A stretch of 64,000 nt of DNA from assembly GCA_963853835.1 (NCBI GenBank), contig OY970824.1, positions 1,617,001-1,681,000 of the forward strand, given 5' to 3'. Made by a program: the position numbers and the translations under genes. This document shows, in pieces, positions 1-12,194 of this stretch (positions are counted from its first letter, which is position 1; each line of letters opens with the position of its first letter). Source of the DNA: Calendula officinalis (Eukaryota > Streptophyta > Magnoliopsida > Asterales > Asteraceae). The notes below the pieces were generated by a model that saw only the letters and a program-made list of their open reading frames with translations, was not told where the DNA came from and did no database searches.

Positions 1-63
1 GCAATCTTAATCTACAAAATTGACTCTCTCTCTCTAAAAATAAACTTCTAGAGAGAGAAAACA

Positions 64-443
64 ATGTGTCCTTTACGAATTATTCTCATCTTTCTGTCGG
101 CGACTCTCGCCGGATTCTTCGTTCTACGGAACTTTAAATCTCAACCAATTACTTCCGACACCGACGACGATTCCACCTCCGTCTCCAAATCATCACCGTA
201 TTCCGACTCTGCATGCGTTGGGCGATCATCTTCTAAGGTTTGTTCTTTGATTTTCTAGGGTTTTCGTTTTCAGTTTGTGGTATATTCAATGAATTATTAC
301 GAATTTAGTCAAATGTGTAATGTTTTATGTACTAATTGCAGATCTATTGTGTTTTTGTGAATGGATTCTGGACTTGTGTTGACATGGCGAGTGGACGTTA
401 TCTGTGGAGAAACCTAATTTCTGTTTCCAAAAAGTCGGATTAG
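64..443 (+). CDS. Small conserved plant protein (methyltransferase-related family), two exons, 91 aa
   Basis: Exon 1 is 64..237 (58 codons) and ends AAG|GT. Exon 2 is 342..443, entered after a TTGCAG acceptor in phase 0 and ending in TAG. The join gives 91 residues. The N-terminus (MCPLRIILIFLSATLAGFF) is a hydrophobic anchor-like segment, followed by a Ser/Asp-rich linker. The C-terminus carries the GFWTCVDMASGRYLWRNL block, which in my memory marks a small plant-wide family often labelled 'methyltransferase-related'; that label has no catalytic support here, because no SAM-binding motif is visible. The biochemical role is unknown; a membrane-anchored protein is an inference. Positions 1-63 are CT-rich and look like 5' UTR, so the promoter lies outside the window. 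Confidence 0.85.
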
Positions 444-3400
444 TGTTCTGATTCTGTGAGTTTCGTTTCTCATACGCAATTAATTAATCGATTATTTCGC
501 GTCTTTTATGTGTGTTTAATTGTAGTCATTGTTAAATTTCGGGGAAAAGCTGATTTCCATAACTTGTTGGTAGCTTGAGTCCTTTTTGTGATTAATAGTG
601 TTTACAGTTACAAGTACAAAATAAGTGCATGTAGGGTACAACAATTAATTGTGTTTGGTGGTTTGGCACAACTTTATATTGATGATTTAACTCTTTTATT
701 TCGAATTATGCAATCAACTATGAATGAATTGCTTTTCAGTTTGTGCTTTTAATAGATAGGTGAGATAAGGATTTCTGTTGATTTTTAATCTATCATTTGT
801 TAGAAATTGAGATCTATTGTAGTGCAGTTGTTGTAATCTGCTTACAAATTTAATATAATCAGAGTAGACATGAGTTAGTATTATTTGTATAGGTTGTTAT
901 GAGAACTACAATTTTTTTTTAAATGTTGTTGGATGTTGTTACTTTTATTAATCAAATTCCATAATATATGGGGTTAAATTGGGACATTTATTCATGTAAT
1001 GTGGTATATAAATATAGGTTGGTCAACTAATTAACGATATAATTCTGCCAGCAGATGTGGAATGAGTTATGAACTTACAATGATAGTAGCAGTCATATTT
1101 AGGGCTGCCAATGGGGCGGATCTGCTCTGATCTGACCCGTGACCCAACTAAATGGATCCTGATGTAACCCACAACCCAACTAATTCAAATAGTTGGATCA
1201 TGACCCAGCCCATTTATCTTTTGTTTCCTTAACTACGATTAGCCATTACCAACCACCCCTACGGCCTACCTAACCTACCCACCTTCATATCAGATGGAAT
1301 TTTTGAACATTTAGAAACTTACGTACAAATCAGCCTTTCTTTTAAAAGTGTTAATTTTATCATCAAAAATTTCAATTTTGCAGGTGAAAACTTGGAGTGG
1401 ATATAAATTTGCATTTATTCGTTTTTGTTGGATTTCCAAAGGAACATATAAAATCATATCATGTCTACACTATAGTATAAAAGTATTATGCACTTTTTGC
1501 ATCTTATGTTATTAGCTTCTTTACTGCCCATATTATGTTATTTGCTTCTTTCTTGCTGATTCATATCGGATCAGGATGCTTCAATTGTCTAGTCTAGTCA
1601 CAAATCAAGAGTGTACATATATGTTTGCTTTCTTTTATTAAAAACCTAGTTACAAATGTTCGTTATCAAAATTATTTTTTGAATCAGATTTTAACTTAAT
1701 ACGATCAATAATATTAATGTCCACCCCTTACTATTACATTTATATGTTGCATTAGACTTGTATGGCCTTCATTCCCAAACTATATTTGTTTAGTTTAAAA
1801 TATCATTAAAATAATTATTATTTATTTAGTTGTAGTTGTTGCACCAACAACAAAATACATTATTAGTACTCTCTAGAAAGACCTGAAAACTATATTCGAG
1901 CTTGAAAGATTACCATCTATCAACTAGACCACAACTATATATTGTAGTCAGATGGTATCTAGTTTTTAAGTGTTCCACAAATTTGTAGGTTCAAGTTATG
2001 TTATGGTAAAAAATAGTATAGATTTAAGATGTGTGTTATCATTCAGAAATAAAATAAATAAACTAGACCATGCTCACCCCTACATTTTATTGTGAACAAG
2101 AAATAGCTTTTTTTTATACATCCATTTCTAAATAATATTTTCCAACAGTTCCTTTTGAAAAATGGTACGTAGTTGAATTTATATATTCTTTGTACATTTA
2201 AAAGTGGTTAGTTATTTATTTAAATTTATTTACTGAATTGTAAATGTACATGCAAGAAAGTGTAGTGATGATCAACTTAAGAGTATAAGGATATTTTTAA
2301 TATTAATCAAATACTATCGTAGATAAAATAAAAAAGTGGATTAAAAAACTGGAAATGTGAATATTTGACTAAGATGTACATATTAATCGGAGTGTTTTTT
2401 ATGGCCTTTTGCGAACACATTATCTGGTCATCCTAAAGTTTTGAGACGTATCACGTTTTCCGGTTAGATTTACGATTTAAAAAAAAAATATTATATTTAT
2501 GAATTTGCTGGAGATAGCTCCACATCAAGAAGCATTTAAAATGTACATATAGGGTCAAATATACTAGAAGAAAAAGACCTCTCAACATTTTGTTAGTTTA
2601 TCTGTTATTGGTAGTTTGTATGTTATATTCTTATTAATATTTGAATATTATACTTCACTACTATCTATTTCCTTTTAGGGCAGAAACTACTAACTCTATT
2701 TGTATAAGTTGTCCATCTTGAATTTTGAACACACAAATAACCACAAAAGTCTTACTTATTAATGAAGAAATCACAAGTTTAAGTTATACTTTGAATTAAA
2801 TGTTGATGATGCAAGGAAAACGACTAATCGACAATATTGTCGCTATATGAACCTTTTTCGGTGTCCTTTGGCTACTCGGAAGTTGATGAATCAAATCAAG
2901 CGATAATTATGTACTCTGAGTTAGTTAACGTATTTTTAAAGGGTATTCTCATTATAACAAACACTCTAAGTTACAAATTTAGGTATTTGACCAAGAGCTT
3001 TAATTAGCAATCTTGATTTCAAATTTCAAACCAATACAAACCTGCCCTAAAAGAATTTGCACTTGCACATGCACCCCTCATTTAAAAATTTGTGATTCTT
3101 GCTACAATGCCGGTCTCACATGTTCTATTACCAACATATGTCCTTAATACCTTCGAGATTGTAGGTGCCATTTATATCTTTGCTTATTTTCTATAGGAGT
3201 TGATTGGTACAGAGTAACTTTTATCTATACATAGCAAATTCATTCAAAACGACAATCATGCCCTTAATGGGAGGGGTGAAATGCAAATGTGTTAAAAGTA
3301 AAAGAAATGCGTTATTGTCATTTGAGAAGAATTTGCTTTGTATGGATAAAAATTGCTCTATACGAATCAGCTCCCATTTTTTATATCAACTTGACTCTAG

Positions 3401-3972
3401 ATTTGACTCTCATTTTCAATATATAAAATAAGAAAATTTGTATTTGGTTCTTATTAAATTTTCACACTTTATCCTGCTACCTACCTATAAAATGATTGAT
3501 ATATAAAATTCATTGATACTCTTTTCTAATATCACCATTTACTTAATTATATTAATAAAATAATAAGTAGAAAGATAAATAAAAATATTTTGTAAAAATT
3601 AATAGTATCTCTCATAAAATAATAGAAAAGCTTATTTGTAGGAGTTCACATGATAGGAAGCTCGTCTTGTAAGAGCTTTATCATGTCAGTGTCAAATCAG
3701 TGACAAGTTCAAAATTTTCGATTAGAATATGTACAACAATGTCTAATAAAATAATAAACATGTTATAGTAACATATTTTTCTTAAACGAGAAAGGGAATG
3801 TGTATTGGGAACTTAACTATATTTAAGTAACTTCTAACTTCATACCCCTATGTGAGAATTTCCTAATGAAGTTTTCAAAACACCTAACCATTCTATACCC
3901 TTGATCCATTGTTGTTTTGAAAACTATAAAAATTTTATGTGACTTAAGCTTCAAGACATCTAGAAAAAAAAG
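444..3972. other. Intergenic, AT-rich, no gene seen
   Basis: This 3.5 kb holds no convincing coding sequence; a 75-codon open frame at 3204 has no recognisable family and AT-rich composition. Near 1103 there is one end of a 'gggctgccaatgggg' type repeat followed by 'gacccaac' repeats, resembling the degenerate hAT-like elements later in the window. Around 1905-2010 a short segment has weak tRNA-like box features. Confidence 0.6.
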
Positions 3973-4500
3973 ATGAAAATTCTTTCGGGTGATTCCGATC
4001 TTCGATCAATGACCTCCACTAGTTCAAGACGTTTATCAAGCGAGATGGCAATTCATCACTCTTCTTCTATAGAAGTTTATTACTGTTGTGCATCGGTTGC
4101 AGTTCCATTCAAATGGGAATCACAACCAGGTACACCTAGAGTTCGGTTTCGTGAAACTCCATTGCCGCCACTAACACCGCCACCGTCATTTCTCTTCAAC
4201 TCTCCACAAACACCTAACAAAAAGTTCTCAAAACCAAAAGCGGGTATTCTACATGCTATCCTCATTAGGCTTATTTCCACTAGAAAAAACAACAATTCTC
4301 CTGTTTCACCAATTTCTTCTGAATCATCATCTTTATTTTCTCCTTCATCTTATTCGGATTCTGGATCGTCTCCCTATACTCTCAACAACGACACACAAAC
4401 CCGAAGGAAGTCATTTGGAGATCAAGATATGTACGGATCACCCGTGTCAACTCTTTGTTTCCATTTCAGGCGTAGTGGGAACGGGACCCCACAACCGTAG
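3973..4500 (+). CDS. DUF688-type plant protein, 175 aa
   Basis: This is a single-exon frame of 175 residues. Residues 44-55 read VPFKWESQPGTP, the signature of the plant DUF688 family (often auto-named hydroxyproline-rich glycoprotein-like). It is followed by a Pro-rich stretch (PLPPLTPPPSF) and a basic segment near residues 85-105, then a Ser-rich region. There is no signal peptide or membrane segment, so a cytosolic or nuclear protein is likely; molecular function is not known for the family. The start at 3973 gives the longest frame; Met25 is an alternative. A Stowaway-type element begins about 210 bp after the stop and may lie in the 3' UTR. Confidence 0.8.
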   Translation: MKILSGDSDLRSMTSTSSRRLSSEMAIHHSSSIEVYYCCASVAVPFKWESQPGTPRVRFRETPLPPLTPPPSFLFNSPQTPNKKFSKPKAGILHAILIRLISTRKNNNSPVSPISSESSSLFSPSSYSDSGSSPYTLNNDTQTRRKSFGDQDMYGSPVSTLCFHFRRSGNGTPQP

Positions 4501-4712
4501 GGGAGTAAGTCGGGTCCATTATAAAGTCCTATATTTTGTGTTGCTAATAACTTCTACCATGTTTTTATATTTTATTTGGAGGGTTAGAGTTTGGCTGGTT
4601 TATGATTTTGGGATTGGCGTGTTAAGGTGGTGGTTAATTTGTTCCTTTTTAGTATTAAATAAATGCAAAATTAAAGGTCCTTTTGTGTCGTAAATATGCT
4701 ACGAATGTGTTA

Positions 4713-5024
4713 CTTCCTCCGATTCAAAATAAGTGATACACTTGGGGTTTTACGGTTTTTGAGGCAAAAGATTATAATAATGATTAAATTAGATTAATTA
4801 GATGGTTAGTGGAGAATGGGTCCCACACCTTTTGAATAAAATAAGGTTAATGATGTTTAAAAGTAAAAAGTAAGGGTAAAGGGGTCATTTCACTTTATTA
4901 AAGTAGATAGTTAGTGGTTGTGGGTCTCATTTTTTTTGCCAAATAAGGAAACTTTTTAAAGTGTATCACTTATTTTGAATCACCCAAAAAGGAAAGTGTA
5001 TCACTTATTTTGAATCGGAGGAAG
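4713..5024. mobile_element. Stowaway MITE, group B (CTTCCTCCGATTCAAAATAA ends)
   Basis: Inverted termini CTTCCTCCGATTCAAAATAA / reverse complement are flanked by TA at 4711-4712 and 5025-5026. The 312-bp element has no coding capacity. The CTCCCTCCG-like terminus and TA target fit the Tc1/mariner-derived Stowaway group. Related copies are at 46997, 48150 (diverged), 49219 and 58757. Confidence 0.9.
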
Positions 5025-5026
5025 TA

Positions 5027-7100
5027 TATATTTAGTTTACTGTGCATATGTGATGATTATTATACGGGTTTATAAGCCCATCCAAACAGTTGTCTTCCTT
5101 TATTCGTTAGTTTTGACACGTTAATTCAAAATCAATATTTCTAAACTAAGACATCAATATTTCAAAATCAATATTTTTTAAAAAATGTTAAAACAAAGCT
5201 AAAGTCCCATATTCAATCCTAAGAGAGAGAAAAAAAACTGGAGATGGGCCAAAGATGAGGCACTGGAGATTAGGCCCAGCATCTCCGATACTGGGTTAAG
5301 TTGGAGATTAAGAACGCTCAACTTCAAATCTCAAATTAACCAAGATTAACAAGTAAATGAATTTTTATTAATTATCGATGTTGTAAATTAGTTATTGACT
5401 TGTTGAAATACATACTACATCATAAATATGATAGAATGAAATTCATTTTTATTAATGAAATTACCGTTATGGTGATTATAAGACTATGTGTAGTGGTGCA
5501 TTTGTCGCCATCCGTCTCTTCTCCTGCGACGTGACCTCCCTACTACGATGGTCGCCTGCAACGCGTTCCTCACACACATTTGGTCGTGGGAGCGATCTTT
5601 GGAGGTTGTCGGCCGCCTGCTATATGACTTGTACATTATGTATAATAAGTCGTACATGTATTTGGTTGTGTATTTGTTCATCATTACGAGCGTTTGATTG
5701 TGGTTTATAATGTGTTTGGTTGGAAAAGTAAAAGCTAATGTGACGCATGCAATATATTTGCTAGAATACTTAATCATTTTAGTAACAAACAATTTATCTC
5801 ATATGGGAAATAACTACTAGGGACACAGGCATATATATAAAGATAAAGAATACAAATACTTCATTTCCTGCATTTAACCTAAGTATAATTATCCTGTTAG
5901 TTCACATGATTTCATATATTGTCGAATATAAGTCAACAAGACATGTGAATTTTTGGTTCTCTTTGATGAGAGGTGCAATTAGGACTAAAAAGAATCCAAT
6001 GAATTCTCTAGCTTTCAAGTTTTTGTCATTTTCAAACTAATTACTTCCTCCGTTTAAATAAAAGTTTAGTTGTAAATAATTGAGGAAAAAGAAGTCTTGT
6101 ATAAAAAGAAAGGGCGGGAGGCTATTATTTTCAACGTGTGATAAATTCACAGCTACTCGTTGTTACAAAGTCAACACCAGCAATTACCCGCACGTGGGTG
6201 ACCTTTGACACGCGCTCTCATCCCCACCAATAACAAAATAAAAATGCATATAAAACGGATATCTATGTACCAGTATTTTTTTTAGAGTTTTGTTAATGAC
6301 ATCTCTAAGGATTGTCTTTAACATGTATAAAAAGTTTGTACATTTATTGATAGAATAGTGATCTTAAAATTCAGAGAAGTGTTTTTACTTTGATTTTGTA
6401 TTCTTATTAACAGCCCAAGGACTATTATTATCATTTTACTTTTTCTTTAACTATTTACAACAATAATCTGATTAATACTCACATAAGAATCATGTACTCA
6501 AAAAATCATCATATTTAACCATATAACTACGAAAATTAATATTACTAATTTATCATACTATTTGTAAAACGAAATATATATATATATAATTTTACTAATT
6601 CTTTTTCTAATCTCATTATTTGATTGAGACATTTATATTAATCAAATAAGTAAAAAGATAAAATTTAGTACTCCGTATGAAGCAATATCATATCTCTATA
6701 AATAATTGTAAATAAAACGATCAACTAAAAATCTTTAAACTAAGATAAAAATTCTTGTATTACCTAATAAATTATGTAAATTGTTTATTGACTTACCACC
6801 ATTTTTAGTAAAAACTATGTAGGGTTCTTATACAATTAACTTAAATAACAAGATAAATTGTTCACATTTTTTGTTTGGCTATGAATTATGATGCATGAAA
6901 ACCTTGAATAAATAAAATAATTTTAATTGCAACTTAGACCTAACCTTAATAAATTAATATACATTATTTAATGTTGGAAATTCATTACTTTCCTTGCCTT
7001 TAAAGCACTATTTTCCTCTTCATCTTAATGCTTCTTCTTCTCCTTCCTTCAAACTCTCTTTCTCTATCTCTTTCTCTCTCTTCATTTTTAGATTTCTTGA
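5027..7100. other. Intergenic between DUF688 gene and LBD gene
   Basis: No gene is supported. The segment at 5480-5720 is GC-richer than its surroundings and has overlapping open frames, but no family is recognised; it may be a decayed transposon. A single Stowaway-like end sits at 6044 without a partner. A family-C MITE lies at about 6284-6450. Positions 7010-7090 are a CT-rich tract typical of a plant 5' UTR. Confidence 0.5.
6284..6450. mobile_element. Family-C short MITE, diverged copy
   Basis: The segment begins 'gttttgttaatgaca' and ends 'cagcccaaggactattatta'. Its interior matches the copy at 14950-15112, including the 'gtacatt.atggatag' middle. Termini are diverged, so limits are approximate. 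Confidence 0.6.
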
Positions 7101-8840
7101 ATGTCCAGAGAAAGGTAGAGCAATATCCCTCTTTAGATTCAACTCATGTAAGCAAATTTACCATTTTGATTCAAGAAAATAATCACCATCAATAAGATAA
7201 AGACTAAATGATCAAGATAATATGTTTTTTTTACCAACCAATTTTCTTGTTTTTAATAATTTCTTGATTCTTGTTTGTAGGGAATTCTACGATGATGCAG
7301 GAAAGAGGATAAAAAGAGAGATCGATGCGTATATTAACACAACAACTGCTCAAATGGGAATTGGAAGGAGATCACAGATTTCGATTAATCCTGCGGGAAC
7401 TTTGAACACGATCACACCTTGTGCTGCGTGTAAACTGTTGAGAAGAAGATGTGCAGAAGAATGTCCATTTTCACCTTATTTCTCACCTCATGAACCTCAT
7501 AAGTTTGCTGCTGTTCACAAAATCTTTGGTGCCAGTAATGTTTCTAAGCTGCTCATGGTACGTATGTAATACTCTCCGTCCCTTAATAAAGTTCCCATTT
7601 GTGTTGGGCACAACATTTTAGGAGATAGTTAATGGTGAGGTATTTGGTATTACTTTTGATTAAAATATAAGGTTTGATTGGAGAGAGAAAGTGTTTTAAG
7701 AGATAGTTAGTGGTGAAAGTATTGGTAATAATATTATTATATTAAGTGGGTCCCTTAAGTTTGAGAAATGAGAACTTTATTTAGGGATAAAACTTGAAGG
7801 TGAAATGGGAACTTTATTAATATTAAGGGACGGAGGGAGTATATAATTATATATATGCAGCCTTTTTTCCCGATATAATTCACTGGTATTTTTTTTATAT
7901 ATAATAATTAGTTCATCAGAAAAGAAAAAAAAAATCTGTTAAAGTGTTGGAGACTTAGAAAAACCTAAAAGTTTTTAGTTCGAATCTTAAATTTATGTTT
8001 TGACTATATCTTTTAACGGTTTTATTGAGTTTGTTTTGATGGTTTGGAAAGTTTTGAACCTGATGATTATAATAGCGTTTGCAAGACGTTATTAATCAGA
8101 AAATGTGAAGTCTATCAATTGTTGTAGATGCAATTTAAATGTCTAGAGGTATAAGATGTTAAAAAGTCATGTTCCCATTGACTTGCGGTTACTGGTTCGA
8201 GTTCTGGACAAAATGGTGTAGATATAAAAGTAGTTTAGAGTATGTCTGTTATACTGTTAAAAAAAAGCTAGATATAATGAATAAATATCGACCATTTACA
8301 AGTATTCGCTCAACTAGATATTCAATCGGTTTCGATTTTAGTATAGCCTATAAATAATTAAAAGTTCTTTTTGCTATTTGTTTCTGTTAGGAAGTACCTG
8401 AAAGCCAAAGAGCAGATGCAGCAAACAGTTTAGTATATGAAGCAAATGTGAGGCTAAGAGATCCAATTTATGGTTGCATGGGTGCAATTTCAGCATTACA
8501 ACAACAAATTCAATCATTACAAGCAGATCTTAATGCAGTTAGATCCGAAATTATGAGATATAAATATACAGAAGACATTAATATTATTAATGCTTCTAAT
8601 TTGGTAATTTCTCCTGGTCCCATGATCACGGTGGCTCAGCTCTTAACCGTCCAAGCACCGCCTACACCGCCGCCAGTACCACCGCCACCACAACCGTCCA
8701 TTGTTATATCATCGTCTTCTTCTTCATCATCATCATCTTCATCGTCTTCTGTTCATCGTTATGGAATAACTTCTAGTACTTCTGGTTATAGTACTAGTGC
8801 TAATATTCCTAATAATAATGTGTCAAGTTACTTTGCTTGA
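7101..8840 (+). CDS. LBD15-like: LOB-domain transcription factor, LBD13/LBD15 type, three exons, 246 aa
   Basis: Exons are 7101..7114, 7281..7557 and 8391..8840. The first coding exon is only 14 nt (MSRE plus two bases) and restores the MSRERE-type N-terminus known from LBD13/LBD15; without it the N-terminus would be intron-derived. The LOB domain has the C-block C52-x2-C55-x6-C62-x3-C66 (CAACKLLRRRCAEEC), the GAS block around FGASNVSKLL, and the coiled-coil region ISALQQQIQSLQADLNAV. The C-terminus is Pro-rich, then has a Ser run encoded by a TCN microsatellite near 8712-8750. LBD proteins are nuclear DNA-binding regulators of organ boundaries and vascular development; that is family knowledge. 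Intron 2 carries a Stowaway element. LBD13 versus LBD15 cannot be settled by eye. Confidence 0.93.
7572..7839. mobile_element. Stowaway MITE, group A, in LBD intron 2
   Basis: A CTCTCCGTCCC left end and GGGACGGAGGGAG right end are flanked by TA (7570-7571 and 7840-7841). The 268-bp element has no coding potential. It starts 14 bp after the exon 2 donor, close to the splice site. Confidence 0.88.
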
Positions 8841-11474
8841 TTATATGAAACCCTAGTTCATTCTTTTTTTGTTTGTTTTTTTTTATGTATCAGTAATAAA
8901 AAGATGACTACACATTATTACATTTTACAAGGGCTTTAATTATATTGTGTTTTTCCTTCTCACTATTGTTGTGGAAATTTAAGATTTTGGATCTACATCA
9001 CTACATGTTCATAATTAATGAAGTTCGTTATTGCTAGTATTGGAAGTTAATTTAAAAGTAAATCAGTTTCCTTTCAGTAATTCGATCTTGTAATGATTTG
9101 CTAATTAACTATCTAAATATCTTAAAAACCATGTTCGTATAGATGAAATTTCAATGATTTTGTACTTGTACATGGATTAGTATTTATGATGAACTAAATG
9201 AATAATTTTCTTTTTACATATGTCTTCATGGGAAGTTGATATAAATTCTTTTATCAATTAATTAAGAAACTAACTTTTGTTAGATTTTTTTTTTCGAACA
9301 GCAATATATAAAAAGAAACAATCTAGTAATTAAGGAGCTACCATATAAACAACACAAACCGCCATTGTTCGATGATAGAAGCTCCACAACATCCACGTAT
9401 ACGAATACACGACCGCCGTGAAATTTTGTAAGATTTTTTTTTAACTGCAAATCCTAATCTACACCTTATTATCACTTATGTCTACAACATGACTTGAACC
9501 CCCAACTTTAAAATTGTAGAACAACTTTCGAGAAATTTTGTTAGATTAATGCCTCAGTTTTATACGATTATGCAATTAAATGATGCATGTTATTTTATAC
9601 ATAAATTGGTCAGAGCGAAATTAATTAAGAGGACGTGAGATGCAATTAAAGCCCACGCACACGTTGGGGAGACAAATAGTATTCTGCCCCCCTTCACCTC
9701 AACTTCCTTCAAACATACATTTATGATTTATTCTTATTTTATAGTTTAACTTTTTCACCTTATGACTACTATACTGTTTCATATTAATGTATACGTCTAT
9801 TGTATATATGGTTATAGACTTATAGTTTATATGTTTAGTATACGTATAGTGTATATATGGTTATCAGAGCCTATACTTGTGATATAAGTGATCTGGCCCT
9901 TTCCATAACCGTTTGGGGATCTTCTTTAGGTCATCTTATAAATATTTACATAGTGAGGATCATAACTGCACCTCTAGGAACTTATTCGGATGTCATTACC
10001 ACAAGGCCATCACCAAATGATTATTGAAATATGATAGTTTAAAATCAATGTAAATGTTGTGCGAAAAATCTTGTAAATTTGCGTAACAAATCAAGTATGG
10101 TTTAGTTGGTCCAATGTTATTATATGAATCTGATCTGAATTCAAATCTTATACTAACAATTAACTAATTCAAACACCCCTGAAACATAACTAAAGGAATA
10201 GTACTATACCAACCATGTTGCCGGCAAAGTGTAAATGCAGTTTATTTTATTTTCTTCAATCTCAAGATGAATTATAAAATAAAATACAGTAATTATTAGT
10301 GAAAATTGTAAGAAGAGAGTTCCAATACCTAAGCACGTAGTTGACTTTTTCCATAATAAAATAAACAAAATTTTCATAAGTCTGTTTGTTTTTTTCATTT
10401 AATAATTTTCAGATCCTAATCTTAATTTTGTCGGCATATAAGATGTTCACTTACTGATCAATAATACTTATAACAGTTACATTTCATTAAATTTTTTAGA
10501 AGTGTTTTTTATAAATAATGAAAAAATGTGTTTTTCATTAATTGAATATTCAAGCTCATCTAAGCTCAAAAACCCCTTTAAATAAGTTTTCTTAATATGT
10601 CCTAACTCAAGTTACAACTTGTTTTTCAACCTTTTTGGTAATATTGATTGGGTATTCCTTAATACTTTTGCTTTGGAAGATAAAAAAGATTGGGAAATAC
10701 ATCTTTTTTCTTTCTTTCTAATACGGGTCAAAAAGAAAGATGGGCTTGATTCAGTAATGGTACAATATCATGTATGGACTGTTTTCTTCGTTGGCCCAAA
10801 TTGTAGACATCCTACAGTTTGTTATTTTAAAACGGAGCTTTTGATCCTTTAAAATTATTTCTCTCGCTGTTCTACCGATAATATATTTATGGACAAAATA
10901 TCAGATGATATTATTATATTAAGAGATGTGATCTATTTTGATGATTGAAAATCCAGGATTATATATCCTATGTAGGTCCTCAAAAAAATCGAGACGCAAG
11001 TAATCAGTTGAACGAGTCAGCTTGGGTCAAACGAGTCATTTGATCAAACGGATCGGATCCGAAAATAATAAGAACATGCAATGCATTTAATCATTTCTTA
11101 ATCCTTTATATTTCAAAACATCTACATTTTCCATAAACAAAATATACAATAATAAAAGATTTAAGATCAAAACTTAATATAAAGGTATTGAACTCCAATT
11201 ATAAATTATCCACTAATATAATCAATATTTTAATTTCATATATTGTAAAACTCAATGTAACATGCATATATAAACCCAAAGAACATTTATCCACAAATTC
11301 AATATAAGCCAGTTATATAAAAAAAAAAAAAGATAATAATTATTCGCCGGATTACACAGCGATGATATTTAGCTAAAATATGTCTTTCAATATATTAGGG
11401 TGCGATAATTCGTATTAAGGAAAGAGAAAGGGAATGGTAGGTAATACTAATCAATCCCCCAAATTTAATGAGGG

Positions 11475-11603
11475 GAATTAAGTTTCCTACCATAATTTTT
11501 GATACCTATACCACAATGTACAAATTATCCTGCACACTGTACAAATACATAATGCAATTGTTGTGGTATATAGGTCAAAAGATGTGGTGTAAAAATCACT
11601 ACC
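11475..11603. repeat. Dispersed repeat D, copy 1
   Basis: This is a 110-130-bp unit with the order 'ttcctaccataattttt', 'taccacaatgtacaa', 'gtacaaatacataa', 'aaaagatgtggtgt', 'aaaaatcactacc'. Similar units occur at 19614, 19868, 26283 and 28855, with a partial one at 50870. It has no clear inverted termini, so the class is unknown. Confidence 0.75.
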
Positions 11604-11783
11604 TTTTAATGAGTAATGATCCATTACCCACTACTAAGCAATGATTAATTTTATTATATTCAACCAAACCCATTTAATAATTGTCTTACTCATTCCTTTG
11701 TATTCTAGTTGTGTTGTTGGTTTCAAGACAAATCTTATTTGGGCTAAAAATAAGCGGGCTAATATGGTTTGAATTTATTTGTT

Positions 11784-11964
11784 AGAGAAATGATATTTAG
11801 TCCTACCATTTAGACCTACTCATAGGCCTACTCACTTGATAGGATGACATGTGTATTCCACTAATTCTCTCTCCTAATATTATCCCATGATTTTAACACG
11901 TGTCTTCATCTAATGAGTAGGCCTATGAGTAGGTTTAAATGGTAGGCCTAAATACCATTACTCT
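11784..11964. mobile_element. Foldback MITE with ~50-bp inverted ends
   Basis: The two ends are near-perfect inverted repeats: AGAG..ATGATATTTAG and the reverse complement of TAAATACCATTACTCT, both continuing into 'cctactcataggcctactca'. Flanking bases do not give a clear duplication, so the superfamily is unassigned. Confidence 0.8.
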
Positions 11965-12194
11965 ATTTTTTATTCTAGTATACATTGGGAGAAATATTTT
12001 AAACTAGGTCCTTTTAAACTAGCTCTTATAATACTTTTCTAAAACTCAAAAATCACATTAAAATGTTGCATGAAACAAATTACACTTGAAGCTTATTTTA
12101 AAATAAAATAAAACACAAAACATACTTTTTAAAAAGTCGCCAAATATAAAAAATCACACTTTGATAGTCCAGAAAACAAATATTTTCCAACAAA

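Larger units (their letters stand above)
8841..12194. other. Intergenic between LBD gene and peroxidase 1
   Basis: No gene is seen. The 3' UTR of the LBD gene probably ends near 8900-8940 (AATAAA at about 8895). The rest is AT-rich with a copy of dispersed repeat D (11475-11603) and a foldback element (11784-11964). Confidence 0.55.

Noticed and set aside
4080..4295. Minus-strand frame over the DUF688 gene, and a +1-shifted frame at 4253-4693
   Set aside because: Both overlap a recognisable family protein in another frame; neither has any similarity that I know.
5484..5792. Overlapping open frames of 102 and 74 codons on opposite strands
   Set aside because: No family is recognised and no upstream gene signals are seen; probably old transposon sequence.
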